This document shows positions 50,955 to 51,028 of a stretch of 51,028 nt of DNA, piece by piece. The translations under genes and the position numbers were made by a program. Under the pieces are notes generated by a model, which made no database searches, was not told where the DNA came from, and saw nothing but the letters and a program-made list of their open reading frames with translations. Position 1 is the first letter of the stretch, and each line of letters starts with the position of its first letter. This DNA comes from JBCBKU01 sp038521345. Lineage in GTDB: Bacteria > Pseudomonadota > Alphaproteobacteria > Rhodobacterales > Rhodobacteraceae. The stretch covers positions 1-51,028 of the forward strand of contig JBCBKU010000021.1 of NCBI GenBank assembly GCA_038521345.1, read 5' to 3'.

Positions 50955-51028
50955 AATACAGGGAAATAGCGCGAAATACGCCGGATTCTGTGCGTTGCAC
51001 GTTGAGACTGCCAAAGAAAACAGCGGTT

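Noticed and set aside
1..51028. CRISPR array, insertion sequence, prophage gene or replication origin
   Set aside because: No regularly spaced repeats, transposase, phage structural gene or DnaA-box cluster was recognised on reading the window.

Overview
The window looks like a chromosomal segment of a marine-type alphaproteobacterium of the family Rhodobacteraceae (roseobacter group). The evidence is family-level recognition of the proteins, an overall high-GC sequence, and roseobacter-style neighbourhoods (a DUF6446-like gene fused by start/stop overlap to glyS, a DUF2244 gene next to ctaD, modABC, znuABC-zur). No database search was possible, so the taxonomic call is an inference.

Region 1 (1-18.9 kb) is mostly housekeeping: the 3' end of a VOC/glyoxalase-fold gene, a DUF6446-like membrane protein, glyS, a PPDK-like PEP enzyme with altered ATP-grasp residues, a SleB-type cell wall hydrolase, glmM, then on the minus strand an unusual chymotrypsin-fold protease with a small partner protein, and ilvC. 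It continues with a class V aminotransferase, a UbiH-type hydroxylase, a HAD nucleotidase, a GntR regulator, a large membrane glycosyltransferase, carA, a YqeY protein and a DUF2244 protein.

Region 2 (19-30 kb) carries ctaD with a clear terminator, lipB, tRNA-Leu(GAG), and a long minus-strand run of overlapping genes: SPOR lipoprotein, D-Ala-D-Ala carboxypeptidase, tmk, holB, tatD, a PhnP-like MBL hydrolase, an AEC permease and a secreted histidine phosphatase/SnoaL fusion. It closes with tRNA-Ser(TGA).

Region 3 (30.1-33.8 kb), directly downstream of tRNA-Ser, is locally AT-rich and accessory in character. It holds a 430-base leader with two AT-centred palindromes in front of a small secreted two-cysteine protein, a LysR regulator with tandem 9-bp repeats in its promoter, and a MarR regulator divergent from an FSP1/AIFM2-like flavoprotein. 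No integrase or insertion sequence was seen.

Region 4 (33.8-37.1 kb) is a zinc uptake locus: znuA (with a very long His/Asp/Glu repeat tract) divergent from zur-znuC-znuB, with a dyad that fits a Zur operator between them.

Region 5 (37.1-51 kb) is catabolic and transport-related. A lactonase-like MBL protein is followed by a Gfo/Idh oxidoreductase, a P-loop kinase, and a three-gene run of dimethylglycine dehydrogenase-like flavoprotein, non-pyrrolysine MttB-family methyltransferase and DAO-family oxidase that could demethylate a quaternary or tertiary amine stepwise. Then come aroQ-modABC on the minus strand, an IolG-like dehydrogenase behind a tiny coupled leader ORF, and gnd. The window ends in non-coding DNA with an 18-bp perfect palindrome. 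No CRISPR array, transposase, phage gene or replication origin was recognised.
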